The notes beneath the pieces are model-generated. The model made no database searches and was not told the DNA's origin. It worked only from the letters and a program-made list of their open reading frames with translations. Positions 48,804 to 61,800 of a stretch of 64,000 nucleotides of DNA are shown in pieces. Source of the DNA: Erodium maritimum (Eukaryota; Streptophyta; Magnoliopsida; Geraniales; Geraniaceae); assembly GCA_963921825.1 (NCBI GenBank), contig OY997589.1:46138638-46202637 (forward strand), read 5' to 3'. A program made the position numbers and the translations under genes. The number at the start of each line of letters is the position of its first letter. Position 1 is the first letter of the stretch.

Positions 48804-49655
48804 GTCTTGAGTGGCAGTGAGTGCCGTGGGGTTGTTGAACCCGAGTCTTGACCGTTGGTGTGTCTTGAGTGGCATTGAGTCGAGTCTTGACTGTTGAGGA
48901 GTCTCGAGTGGCCTTGAGTGCCTGTGTGATTGAACTTGCCTGTGATTGTGAGTGTGATTGTGGTTACCTGGGGTGGTGAGTTTTAAAGGTCGACAGCCTG
49001 ATCCGACTTAGTGTCGAGCAATTGCGAGTTTGAAAGGTCGACAGCCTGATCCGGCTTCGTGTCGAGGAATTGCGATAGGTCGAACCCGGACCTGATTGAG
49101 ATTGGTTACTGAGCAGCTGGTGTGCGATCCTTTGTGATCTTGTTTGGTGTTGTGTCGTTTCGTTCGAGTCCTTGAGGAGGTCGTCGATAGTTGTGTCGGG
49201 TCTACACTGTTTTTTATCGAGTGTTGAGTCTGTTGAGGAAAGTAACGGGTTGTGGGTCAGTTGAGTATTTGAGTTGGGGACTGTGGTCCCGGAGTTGGGT
49301 TTTGGTTTTAGTGTTACTGGCTTTATCTACTAACTATGCCATAGTTAGTCTGTTATCCGTGGAGGTGAGCGAACGCTCACCCCTAGCTGCTTTTCCTACA
49401 GGTACCGTTCGTAATCTGGACTAGGTGAGCTTCTGAAGCTTGAAGAGCTTGAAGCGGGTTGCTGGGTGTTTTGAGTCTATAGACGTGTATCTCGTTTTGT
49501 CCAAGTGTGGGACTTTTATTTTGAGATGTAAATATTATTCTTTTGTGGAACTAAACTGACTTTTAAAGTGATTTAACGAAAACAGGTTTCAGTATTGTAA
49601 CTTTTTAAATGTTCGCGTCCCTAGTTCGGTTCGCTGAAATTGGGGCGTGACAGCT

Positions 49656-49667
49656 TGGTATCAGAGC
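49656..49667 (+). other. Primer-binding site, initiator tRNA-Met type
   Basis: TGGTATCAGAGC, three bases after the LTR terminus TGACA, matches the plant initiator tRNA-Met primer-binding site. Confidence 0.9.
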
Positions 49668-50338
49668 GCGAGGTTTCACACCTCGGACTACACGTCAATT
49701 AGGTGGGAGAGTCGAGTCAGTAGAGTCCCGTCCTGCGTTGGGTACGCAAGTCGGAACTCGGGTGTAGACCCATTAGGATTTGAGTCCTGTTTTGTTTTGT
49801 GCTTGTGCAGTACGGGGTTACTGGCACAGTGTTTGTGTGTTGCTGCGTGAAACGTTTTAAACTGTCGCGACTCGACTCAGGAGCGCTCCTGTGGTCGAGC
49901 GTGACGGTGTTGGTATCAAGTGGCTACAACGTAGTTCGGAGACGCCTGGACGGGGTTGTAACTACCTGATGTCAAGAAATGAGATTTTTAATGGAGTGGA
50001 AAAGGTTTTAAAATTGGTTGGCCCAGTGGGCGTGTATTGTTGTTACTCGGCCGTGTTGGCTTGTGTTTGAGGTCGGTCTTGAGTTGTCTTTTTGGTTGTG
50101 GTTGTTGTTTCGCTTTGTGGTTGGTTGGTCTTTCCGTGTTTTGGGTATGGCCTCTTGAGGTTTCGTTTACTAATACAATATTTAAAGTATTAATAACGTG
50201 AGCGGCGTGACGTATTACTGATATACGCGCTAGGGTAAACTTAGACCGTGTGAGCGTTAGCGTTTTTTTTTTAACTTGTCGTCTTTATTTGAGTTCGCAA
50301 ACTGAACGTTGCGTGTATCCGTGCAGAGGACACTGTTT
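49668..50338 (+). other. Gypsy 5' leader between primer-binding site and gag
   Basis: About 670 bp of non-coding, GT-rich sequence with an eight- or nine-T run near 50264-50272. A long leader between the primer-binding site and gag is usual for large-LTR gypsy elements. The frame at 49647-49850 starts in the LTR end and has no family features. Confidence 0.6.
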
Positions 50339-50410
50339 ATGGCTCGCGGAAGTCGCGGACGAGCATCAGGAACACGGGGTCAGGCACCGACGCGAGGTGG
50401 GGTACTTTAA
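50339..50410 (+). pseudogene. First codons of Ty3/gypsy gag, cut by satellite
   Basis: The ATG at 50339 opens MARGSRGRASGTRGQAPTRG, an Arg/Gly-rich start typical of gypsy gag after its leader. At about 50396-50402 the sequence passes into a C-class satellite monomer (GGTGGGGTACTTTAATAGG), and the frame stops at TAA 50408-50410, inside the satellite core. GGTGGGG could belong to either side, so the join may be microhomology-mediated. Confidence 0.65.
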
Positions 50411-53400
50411 TAGGCATATAAATGCCTATACACAACTAGATGCCCATAGGAGTCCCTTGAGGAACAAAAAGAACATTTAGTTACTCCTGTTTTCTTACAT
50501 ATTACAATCTGTGTAGATGAAAGACTATATTGTTTCAATCACAAATGGTCTCGGATTTGGGCTCCCAAGGTTTGTGGGAGTACTTTAATAGGCATAACTA
50601 TGTGTATAAAAAACTAGAGGCCCATATGAGTCCTTTGAGGGACAAAAAGAACAATTTGTTACTCCTATTTATTTCTTAAATACTATAGTATCTCTAGATG
50701 AGAGAAAAACAAGTTTTGAGTCCAAATTGTCTCGGATTGGGTTCCCACAGTAGTTGGGGTACTTTAATAGGAATATCTATTTGTATACAAAACTAGAAGC
50801 CCATATGAGTCCTTCAATGGACAAAAAGATCAATTTGTTAGTCCTATTGACTTCTTAAATATTATAGTGTAGGTCTAGATGAGAGGCTACTTTGTTTTAA
50901 GCACAAATGGTCCCGAATTGAGTTTTTCCACGGTTGGTGGGGTACTTTAATAGGCATATCAATGCCTATACACAACTAGAGGCCCATAGGAGTCCCTTGA
51001 GGAACAAAAAGAACATTTTGTTACTCCTGGTTTCTTAAATATTACAATATGTCTAGATGCAGGACTATATTGTTTCAATCACAAACGGTCTCGGATTTGG
51101 GATCCCAAGGTTTGTGGGAGTACTTTAATAGGCATAACTATGTGTATAAAAAACTAGAGGCCCATATGAGTCCTTTGAGGGACAAAAAGAGTAATTTGTT
51201 ACTCCTATTTATTTCTTAAATACTATAGTATCTCTAGATGAGAGAAAAAGTTGTTTAGAGTCCAAATTGTCTGAGATTGGGTTCCTACAGTAGTTGGGGT
51301 ACTTTAATAGGAATATCTATTTGTATACACAACTAGAAGCCCATATGAGTCCTTTAATGGACAAAAAGACCAATTTTGTTAGTCCTATTGACTTCTTAAA
51401 TATTATAGTGTATCTCTAGATGAGAGGCTATTTTGTTTTAAGCACAAATGGTCTCAAATTGAGTTTTTCCACGGTTGGTGTGGTACTGTAATAGGCATAT
51501 CAATGCCTATACACAACTAGAGGCCCATAGGAGTTCCTTGAGGAACAAAAAGAACATTTTGTTACTCCTGGTTTCTTACATATTACAATATATCTAGATG
51601 AAAGACTATATTGTTTCAATGACAAACGGTCTCGGATTTGGGTTCCCAAGGTTTGTGGGAGTACTTTAATAGGCATAACTATGTGTATAAAAAACTGGAG
51701 GCCCATATGTGTCCTTTGAGGGACAAAAAGAGTAATTTTTTACTCCTATTTATTTCTTAAATACTATAGTATCTGTAGATGAGAGAAAAACTTGTTTGGT
51801 GTCCAAATTGTCTGAGATTGGGTTCCCACAGTAGTTGGGGTACTTTAATAGGAATATCTATTTGTATACACAAGTAGAAGCCCATATGAGTCCTTTAATG
51901 GACAAAAAGATCAATTTTGTTAGTCCTATTGACTTCTTAAATATTATAGTGTATCTCTAGATGAGAGGCTATTTTGTTTTAAGCACAAATGGTCCCGAAT
52001 TGAGTTTTTCCACGGTTGGTGTGGTACTTTAATAGGCATATCAATGACTATACACAACTAGAGGCCCATATGAGTCCCTTGAGGAACAAAAAGAAAATTT
52101 TGTTACTCCTGGTTTCTTACATATTACAATATGTCTAGATGAAAGACTATATTGTTTCTATCACAAACGGACTCGGATTTGGGTTCCCAAGGTTTGTGTG
52201 AATACTTTAATCGGCATATCTATGTGTATAAACAACTAGAGGCCCATATGAGCCCTTTGAGGGACAAAAAGAATAATTTGTCACTCCTATTTATTTCCTA
52301 AATACTATAGTATGTCTAGATGAGAGAAAAACTTGTTTGGAGTCCAAATTGTATCGGATTGGGTTTGCACAGTGTATCTCCAAATGAGAGGCTATTTTGT
52401 TTTAAGCACAAATGGTCCCGAATTGAGTTTTTCCACGGTTGGTGTGGTACTTTAATAGGCATATCAATGCCTATACACAACTAGAGGCCCAAAGGAGTCC
52501 CTTGAGGAACAAAAAGAACATTTTGTTACTCCTGGTTTCTTACATATTACAATATGTCTAGATGAAAGACTATATTGTTTCAATCACAAACGGACTCGGA
52601 TTTGGGTTCCCAAGGTTTGTGGGAGTACTTTAATAGGCATATCTATGTTTATAAACAAATAGAGGCCCATATGAGTCCTTTGAGGGACAAAAAGAACAAT
52701 TTGTTACTGCTATTGACTTCTTAAATATTATAGTGTATGTTCAGATGAGAGGCTATTTTGTTTTAAGCCCAAATGGTCTCGAATTGAGTTTTTCCACGGT
52801 TGGTGGGGTACTTTAACAGGCATATGTATGCTCATACACAACTAGAGCCCCATAGGAGTCCCTTGAGGAACAAAAAGAACATTTTGTTACTCCAAGTTTC
52901 TTACGTATTACAATATGTCTAGATGAAAGACTATTGTTTCTATCACAAACGGATTCGGATTTGGGTTCCCCAGGTATGCGGGAGTACGTTAATAGGCATA
53001 TCTATGTGTATAAATAACTAGAGGCCCATATGAGTCCTTTGAGGGACAAAAAGAACAATTTGTTATTCCTATTTATTTCTTAAATAATATAGTTTGTCTA
53101 GATGAGAGAAAAACTTGTTTGGAGTCCAAATTGTTTCGGATTGGGTTTCCACAGTAGTTGGGGTACTTTAATAGGAATATCTATTTGTATACACAACTAG
53201 AAGCCCATATGAGTCCTTTAATGGACAAAAAGAACAATTTGTTACACCTATTGACTTCTTAAATATTATAGTGTATGTCTAGATGATAGGCTATTTTGTT
53301 TTAAGGCAAATGGTCTCGAATTGAGTTTTTCCACGGTTGGTGGGGTACTTTAATAGGCATATGTATGCCTATACACAACTAGAGGCCATATGAGTCCTTT

Positions 53401-56400
53401 AATGGACAAAAAGATCACTTTGTTAGTCGTATTGACTTCTTAAATATTATAGTGTAGGTCTATATAAGAGGCTATTTTGTTTGAGGCCTAAATGGTCTCG
53501 AATTGAGTTTTTCCACGATTATTGGGGTACTTTAATAGGCATATCAATGCCTATACACAACTAGAGGACCATAGGAGTCCCTTGAGAAACAAAAAGAACA
53601 TTTTGCTACTCCTGGTTTCTTACATATTACAATATGTCTAGATGAAAGACTATATTGTTTTGATGACAAACAATCTCGGATTTGGGTTCCCAAGGTTTGT
53701 GCGAGTACTTTAATAGGCATATTTATGTGTATAAAAAACTAGAGGCCCATATGAGTCCTTTGAGGGACAAAAAGAACAATTTGTTACTCCTATTTATTTC
53801 TTAAATACTACAGTATCTCTAGATGAGAGAAAAACTTGTTTGGAGTCCAAATTGTCTCGGATTGGGTTCCCACGGTAGTTGGGGTACTTTAATAGGAATA
53901 TCTATTTGTATACACAACTAGAGGCCCATATGAGTCCTTTAATGGACAAAAAGATCAATTTGTTAGTCCTATTGACTTCTTAAATATTATAGTGCATCTC
54001 TAGATGAGAGGCTATTTTGTTTTAAGCACAATTGGTCCCGAATTGAGTTTTTCCACAGTTGGTGGGGTACTTTAATAGGCATATGAATGCCTATACACAA
54101 CTAGATGCCCATAGGAGTCCCTTGAGGAACAAAAAGAACATTTAGTTACTCCTGTTTTCTTACATATTACAATACGTCTAGATGAAAGACTATATTATTT
54201 CAATCACAAACGGTCTCGGATTTGGGCTCCCAAGGTTTGTGGGAGTACTTTAATAGGCATAACTATGTGTATAAAAAACTAGAGGCCCATATGAGTCCTT
54301 TGAGGGACAAAAAGAACAATTTGTTACTCCTATTTATTTCTTAAATACTGTAGTATCTCTAGATGAGAGAAAAACTTGTTTGGAGTCCAAATTGTCTCGG
54401 ATTCGGTTCCCACAGTAGTTGGGGTACTTTAATAGGAATATCTATTTGTATACACAACTAGAGGCCCATATGAGTCCTTTAATGGACAAAAAGATCAATT
54501 TGTTAGTCCTATTGACTTCTTAAATAGTATAGTGTATCTCTAGATGAGAGGCTATTTTGTTTTAAGCACAAATGGTCCCGAATTGAGTTTTTCCACGGTT
54601 GGTGGGGTACTTTAATAATCATATCAATGCCTATACACAACTAGAGGCCCATAGGAGTCCCTTGAGGAACAAAAAGAACATTTTGTTACTCCTGGTTTCT
54701 TAAATATTACAATATGTCTAGATGCAAGACTATATTGTTTCAATCACAAACGGTCTCGGATTTGGGATCACAAGGTTTGTGAGAGTACTTTAATAGGCAT
54801 AACTATGTGTATAAAAAACTAGAGGCCCATATGAGTCCTTTGAGGGACAAAAAGAGTAATTTGTTACTCCTATTTATTTCTTAAATACTATAGTATCTCT
54901 AGATGAGAGAAAAACTTGTTTGGAGTCCAAATTGTCTGAGATTGGGTTCCCACAGTAGTTGGGGTACTTTAATAGGAATATCTATTTTTATACACAACTA
55001 GAAGCCCATATGAGTCCTTTAATGGACAAAAAGATCAATTTTGTTAGTCCTATTGACTTCTTAAATATTATAGTGTAGGTCTAGATGAGAGGCTACTTTG
55101 TTTTAAGCACAAATGGTCCCGAATTGAGTTTTTCCACGGTTGGTGGGATACTTTAATAGGCATATCAATGCCTATACACAACTAGAGGCCCATAGGAGTC
55201 CCTTGAGGAACAAAAAGAACATTTTGTTACTCCTGGTTTCTTAAATATTACAATATGTCTAGATGCAGGACTATATTGTTTCAATCACAAACGGTCTCGG
55301 ATTTGGGATCCCAAGGTTTGTGGGAGTACTTTAATAGGCATAACTATGTGTATAAAAAACTAGAGGCCCATATGAGTCCTTTGAGGGACAAAAAGAGTAA
55401 TTTGTTACTCCTATTTATTTCTTAAATACTATAGTATCTCTAGATGAGAGAAAAACTTGTTTGGAGTCCAAATTGTCTGAGATTGGGTTCCCACAGTAGT
55501 TGGGGTACTTTAATAGGAATATCTATTTGTATACACAACTAGAAGCCCATATGAGTCCTTTAATGGAAAAAAAAAGATCAATTTTGTTAGTCTTATTGAC
55601 TTCTTAAATATTATAGTGTATCTCTAAATCAGAGGCTATTTTGTTTTAAGCACAAATGATCCCGAATTGAATTTTTCCAAGGTTGGTGTGGTACTTTAAT
55701 AGGCATATCAATGCCTATACACAACTAGAGGCCCATAGGAGTCCCTTGAGGAACAAAAAGAACATTTTGTTACTCCAGCTTTCTTACATATTACAATATG
55801 TCTAGATGAAAGACTATATTGTTTCAATCACAAACGGACTCGGATTTGGGTTCCCAAGGTTTGTGGGAGTACTTTAATCGGCATATCTATGTGTACAAAC
55901 AACTAGAGGCCCATATGAGTTCTTTGAGGGACAAAAAGAACAATTTGTCACTCCTCTTTATTTCTTACATACTATAGTATGTCTAGATGAGAGAAAAACT
56001 TGTTTGGAGACCAAATTGTCTCGGATTGGGTTTCCACAGTAGTAGGGGTACTTTAATAGGAATATCTATTTCTATACACAACTAGAAACCCATATGAGTC
56101 CTTTAATGGACAAAAAGAACAATTTGTTACTCCTATTGACTTCTTAAATATTATAGTGTATGTCTAGATGAGAGGCTATTTAGTTTTAAGCCCAAATGGT
56201 CTCGAATTGAGTTTTTCCACGGTTGATGGGGTACTTTAATAGGCATATGTATGCCCATACACAACTAGAGGCCCATAAGAGTCCCTTGAGGAACAATTTT
56301 TCCCGGATTGTCTCGGATTGTCTCGGTTGGTGGGGTACTATAGTATCTCTAGAAGAGAGAAAAACTTGTTTGGAGTCCAAATTGTCTCGGATTGAGTTCC

Positions 56401-58860
56401 CACAGTAGTTGGGGTACTTTAATATCTATTTGTATACACAACTAGAAGCCCATATGAGTCCTTTAATGGACAAAAAGAACAATTTGTTACTCCGATTGAC
56501 TTCTTAAATATTATTGTGTATGTTCAGATGAGAGGCTATTTAGTTTTAAGCAAAATGGTCCCGAATTGAGTTTTTCCACAGTTGGTGTGGTACTTTAATA
56601 GGCAAATCAATGCCTATACACAAATAGAGGCCCATAGGAGTCCCTTGAGGAACAAAAAGAACATTTTGTTACTCCTGGTTCTTACATATTACAATATGTC
56701 AAGATGAAAGACTATATTGTTTCAATCACAAACGGACTCGGATTTGGGTTCAAAAGGTTTGTGGGAGTACTTTAATAGGCATATCTATGTGTATAAACAA
56801 CTAGAGGCCCATATGAGTCCTTTGAGGGACAAAAAGAACAATTTGTTACTCCTATTTATTTCTTAAATACTATAGTATCTCTAGATGAGAGAAAAACTTG
56901 TTTGGAGTTCAAATTGTCTCGGATTGGGTTCCCACAGTAGTTGGGGTACTTTAATAGTAATATCTATTTGTATAAACAACTAGAAGCCCATATGAGGCAT
57001 TTAATGGACAAAAAGGTCAATTTGTTAGTCCTATTGACTTCTTAAATATTATAGTGCATCTCTAGATGAGAGGCTATTTTGTTTTAAGCACAATTGGTCC
57101 CGAATTGAGTTTTTCCACAGTTGGTGGGGTACTTTAATAGGCATATAAATGCCTATACACAACTAGATGCCCATAGGAGTCCCTTGAGGAACAAAAAGAA
57201 CATTTTGTTACTCCTGGTTTCTTACATATTACAATATGTCTAGATGAAAGAATATATTGTTTCAATCACAAACGGTCTCGGATTTGGGCTCCCAAGGTTT
57301 GTGGGAGTACTTTAATAGGCATAACTATGTGTATAAAAAACTAGAGGCCCATATGAGTCCTTTGAGGGACAAAAAGAACAATTTGTTACTCCTATTTATT
57401 TCTTAAATACTACAGTATCTCTAGATGAGAGAAAAACTTGTTTTGAGTCCAAATTGTCTAGGATTGGGTTCCCACAGTAGTTGGGGTACTTTAATAGGAA
57501 TATCTATTTGTATACACAACTAGAAGCCCATATGAGTCCTTTAATGGACAAAAAGATCAATTTGTTAGTCCTATTGACTTCTTAAATATTATAGTGTATC
57601 TCTAAATCAGAGGCTATTTTGTTTTAAGCACAAATGGTCCCGATTTGAGTTTTTCCACGGTTGGTGGGGTACTTTAATAGGCATATCAATGACTATACAC
57701 AACTAGAGGCCCATAGGAGTCCCTTGAGGAACAAAAAGAACATTTTGTTACTCCTGGTTTCTTAAATATTACAATATGTCTAGATGAAAGACTATATTGT
57801 TTCAATCACAAACGGACTCGGATTTGGCTTCCCAAGGTTTGCGGGAGTACTTTAATAGGCATATATCTATGTATATAAACAACTAGAGGCACATATGAGT
57901 CCTTTGAGGTTCAAAAAGAACAATTTGTTACTCTTATTTATTTCTTAAATACTATAGTATGTCTAGATGAGAGAAAGACTTGTTTGGAGTCCAAATTGTC
58001 TCGGATTGGGTTCCGACATTAGTTGGGGTACTTTAATAGGAACATTTATTTGTATACACAACTAGAAGCCCATATGAGTCCTTTAATGGACAAAAAGAAC
58101 AATTTGTTACTGCTATTGACTTCTTAAATATTATAGTGTATGTTCAGATGAGAGGTTATTTTGTTTTAAGCTCAAATGGTCTCGAATTGAGTTTTTCCAC
58201 GGATGGTGGGGTACTTTAATAGGCATATGTATGCGGATACACAAGTAGAGGCCAATAGGAGTCCCTTGAGGAACAAAAAGAACATTTTGTTACTCCTGGT
58301 TTCTTACATATTACAATATGTCTAGATGAAAGACTATATTGTTTCTATCACAAACGGAATCGGATTTGGATTCCCAAGGTTTGTGGGAGTACTTTAATAG
58401 GCATAACTATGTGTATAAAAAACTAGAGGCCCACATGAGTCCTTTGTGGGACAAAAAGAACAATTTGTTACTCCTATTTATTTCTTAAATACTACAGTAT
58501 CTCTAGATGAGAGAAAAACTTGTTTTGAGTCCAAATTGTCTAGGATTGGGTTCCCACAGTAGTTGGGGTACTTTAATAGGAATATCTATTTGTATACACA
58601 ACTAGAAGCCCATATGAGTCCTTTAATGGACAAAAAGATCAATTTGTTAGTCCTATTGACTTCTTAAATATTATAGTGTATCTCTAGATGAGAGGCTATT
58701 TTGTATTAAGCACAAATGGTCCCGAATTGAGTTTTTCCACGGTTGGTGGGGTACTTTAATAGGCATATCAATGCCTATACACAACTAGAGTCCCATAGGA
58801 GTCCCTTGAGGAACAAAAAGAACATTTTGTTACTCCTGGTTTCTTAAATATTACAATATG
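50411..58860. repeat. Satellite subarray S6
   Basis: A-B-C satellite in which many A monomers read GGCATAACTATGTGTATAAA and many B monomers GTGTATCTCTAGATGAG. C monomers with ACTAGATGCCCATAGG and GAACATTTAGTTACTCC occur at about 50436 and again at about 54101, so part of this interval is a dispersed duplicate. A scrambled junction lies at about 56290-56345, where CTCGGATTGT is repeated and a C monomer start jumps into an A monomer end. A B monomer is deleted internally at about 52370-52385. No gene is seen. Confidence 0.93.
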
Positions 58861-61800
58861 TCTATGCAAGACTATATTGTTTCAATCACAAACGGTCTCG
58901 GATTTGGGATCACAAGGTTTGTGGGAGTACTTTAATAGGCATAACTATGTGTATAAAAAACTATAGGCCCATATGAGTCCTTTGAGGGACAAAAAGAGTA
59001 ATTTGTTACTCCTATTTATTTCTTAAATACTATAGTATCTCTAGATGAGAGAAAAACTTGTTTGGAGTCCAAATTGTCTGAGATTGGGTTCCCACAGTAG
59101 TTGGGGTACTTTAATAGGAATATATATTTGTATACACAACTAGAAGCCCATATGAGTCCTTTAATGGAAAAAAAAGATCAATTTTGTTAGTCCTATTGAC
59201 TTCTTAAATATTATAGTGTATCTCTAAATCAGAGGCTATTTTGTTTTAAGCACAAATGATCCCGAATTGAGTTTTTCCAAGGTTGGTGTGGTACTTTAAT
59301 AGGCATATCAATGCCTATACACAACCAGAGGCCCATAGGAGTCCCTTGAGGAACAAAAAGAACATTTTGTTACTCCTGGTTTCTTACATATTTCAATATG
59401 TCTAGATGAAAGACTATATTGTTTCAATCACAAACGGACTCGGATTTGGGTTCCCAAGGTTTGTGTGAGTACTTTAATAGGCATATCTATGTGTATAAAC
59501 AACTAGAGGCCCATATGAGTCCTTTGAGGGACAAAAAGAAAAATTTGTTACTCCTATTGACTTCTTAAATATTATAGTGTATGTTCAGCTGAGAGGCTAT
59601 TTTGTTTTAAGCCCAAATGGTCTCGAATTGAGTTTTTCCACGGTTGGTGGGGTACTTTAATAGGCATATGTATGCCCATACATAACTAGAGGCCCATAGG
59701 AGTCCCTTGAGGAACAAAAAGAACATTTTGTTACTCCAGGTTTCTTACATATTACAATATGTCTAGATGAAAGACTATATTGTTTCTATCACAAATGGAC
59801 TCGGATTTGGGTTCCCAAGGTTTGTGGGAGTACTTTAATCGGCATATCTATGTGTATAAACAACTAGAGGCACATATGAGTCCGTTGAGGGAAAAAAAGA
59901 ATAATTTGTAACTCCTAGTTATTTCTTAAATACTATAGTATCTCTAGATGAGAGAAAAACTTGTTTGGAGTCCAAATTGTCTCGGATTGGGTTCCCACAG
60001 TAGTTGGGGTACTTTAATAGGAATATCTATTTGTATACACAAGTAGAAGCCCATATGAGTCCTTTAATGGACAAAAAGATCAATTTGTTACTGCTATTGA
60101 CTTCTTAAATATTATAGTGTATGTTCAGATGAGAGGTTATTTTGTTTTAAGCCCAAATGGTCTCGAATTGAGTTTTTCCACGGATGGTGGGGTACTTTAA
60201 TAGGCATATGTATGCGCATACACAACTAGAGGCCAATAGGAGTCCCTTGAGGAACAAAAAGAACATTTTGTTACTCCTGGTTTCTTACATATTACAATAT
60301 GTCTAGATGAAAGACTATATTGTTTCTATCACAAACGGAATCGGATTTTGGTTCCCAAGGTTTGTGGGAGTACTTTAATAGGCATAACTATGTGTATAAA
60401 AAACTAGAGGCCCATATGAGTCCTTTGAGGGACAAAAAGAACAATTTGTTACTCCTATTTATTTCTTAAATACTACAGTATCTCTAGATGAGAGAAAAAC
60501 TTGTTTTGAGTCCAAATTGTCTAGGATTGGGTTCCCACAGTAGTTGGGGTACTTTAATGGACAATGTATCTCTAAATCAGAGGCTATTTTGTTTTAAGCA
60601 CAAATGATCCCGAATTGAGTTTTTCCAAGGTTGGTGTGGTACTTTAATAGGCATATCAATGCCTATACACAACTAGAGGCCTATAGGAGTCCCTTGAGGA
60701 ACAAAAAGAACATTTTGTTACTCCTGGTTTCTTACATATTACAATATGTCTAGATGCAAGACTATATTGTTTCAATCACAAACGGTCTCGGATTTGGGAT
60801 CACAAGGTTTGTGGGAGTACTTTAATAGGCATAACTATGTGTATAAAAAACTAGAGGCCCATATGAGTCCTTTGAGGGACAAAAAGAGTAATTTGTTACT
60901 CCTATTTATTTCTTAAATACTATAGTATCTCTAGATGAGAGAAAAACTTGTTTGGAGTCCAAATTGTCTGAGATTGGGTTCCCACAGTAGTTGGGGTACT
61001 TTAATAGGAATATCTATTTGTCTACACAACTAGAAGCCCATATGAGTCCTTTAATGGAAAAAAAGATCAATTTTGTTAGTCCTATTGACTTCTTAAATAT
61101 TATAGTGTATCTCTAAATCAGAGGCTATTTTGTTTTAAGCACAAATGATCCCGAATTGAGTTTTTCCAAGGTTGGTGTGGTACTTTAATAGGCATATCAA
61201 TGCCTATACACAACCAGAGGCCCATAGGAGTCCCTTGAGGAACAAAAAGAACATTTTGTTACTCCTGGTTTCTTACATATTACAATATGTCTAGATGCAA
61301 GACTATATTGTTTCAATCACAAACGGTCTCGGATTTGGGATCACAAGGTTTGTGGGAGTACTTTAATAGGCATAACTATGTGTATAAAAAACTAGAGGCC
61401 CATATGAGTCCTTTGAGGGACAAAAAGAGTAATTTGTTACTCCTATTTATTTCTTAAATACTATAGCATCTCTAGATGAGAGAAAAACTTGTTTGGAGTC
61501 CAAATTGTCTGAGATTGGGTTCCCACAGTAGTTGGGGTACTTTAATAGGAGTATCTATTTGTATACACAACTAGAAGCCCATATGAGTCCTTTAATGGAA
61601 AAAAAAGATCAATTTTGTTAGTCCTATTGACTTTTTAAATATTATAGTGTATCTCTAAATCAGAGGCTATTTTGTTTTAAGCACAAATGATCCCGAATTG
61701 AGTTTTTCCAAGGTTGGTGTGGTACTTTAATAGGCATATCAATGCCTATACACAACTAGAGGCCTATAGGAGTCCCTTGAGGAACAAAAAGAACATTTTG

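Larger units (their letters stand above)
46686..49652 (+). mobile_element. Large Ty3/gypsy LTR (2967 bp), plus strand
   Basis: Starts TGTAAAACCCGC after the polypurine tract and ends GGGGCGTGACA three bases before the primer-binding site, so both ends are defined. The U3-like part has GGGCCGGCCC and a TATA-like TTATAAGC at 46861-46868, followed by a CT-rich leader (CTCTCCTCTCTCTCTC). Downstream come a CpG-rich zone of about 450 bp, an AT-rich zone with many AAACGAA/TTTAAA words, a 39-bp tandem repeat, and a second pair of repeats, AAAGGTCGACAGCCTGATCC (about 48986 and 49032). Open frames in it (46775-47218 plus, 47051-47374 minus, 48532-48810 plus, 49191-49424 plus) are composition- or repeat-driven and show no domain. 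Confidence 0.9.

Noticed and set aside
48488-48810. Repeat-protein-like frames with 13-residue units on both strands
   Set aside because: The 39-bp LTR minisatellite has a length divisible by three, so all frames without a stop in one unit remain open. Both strands being open argues against real coding.
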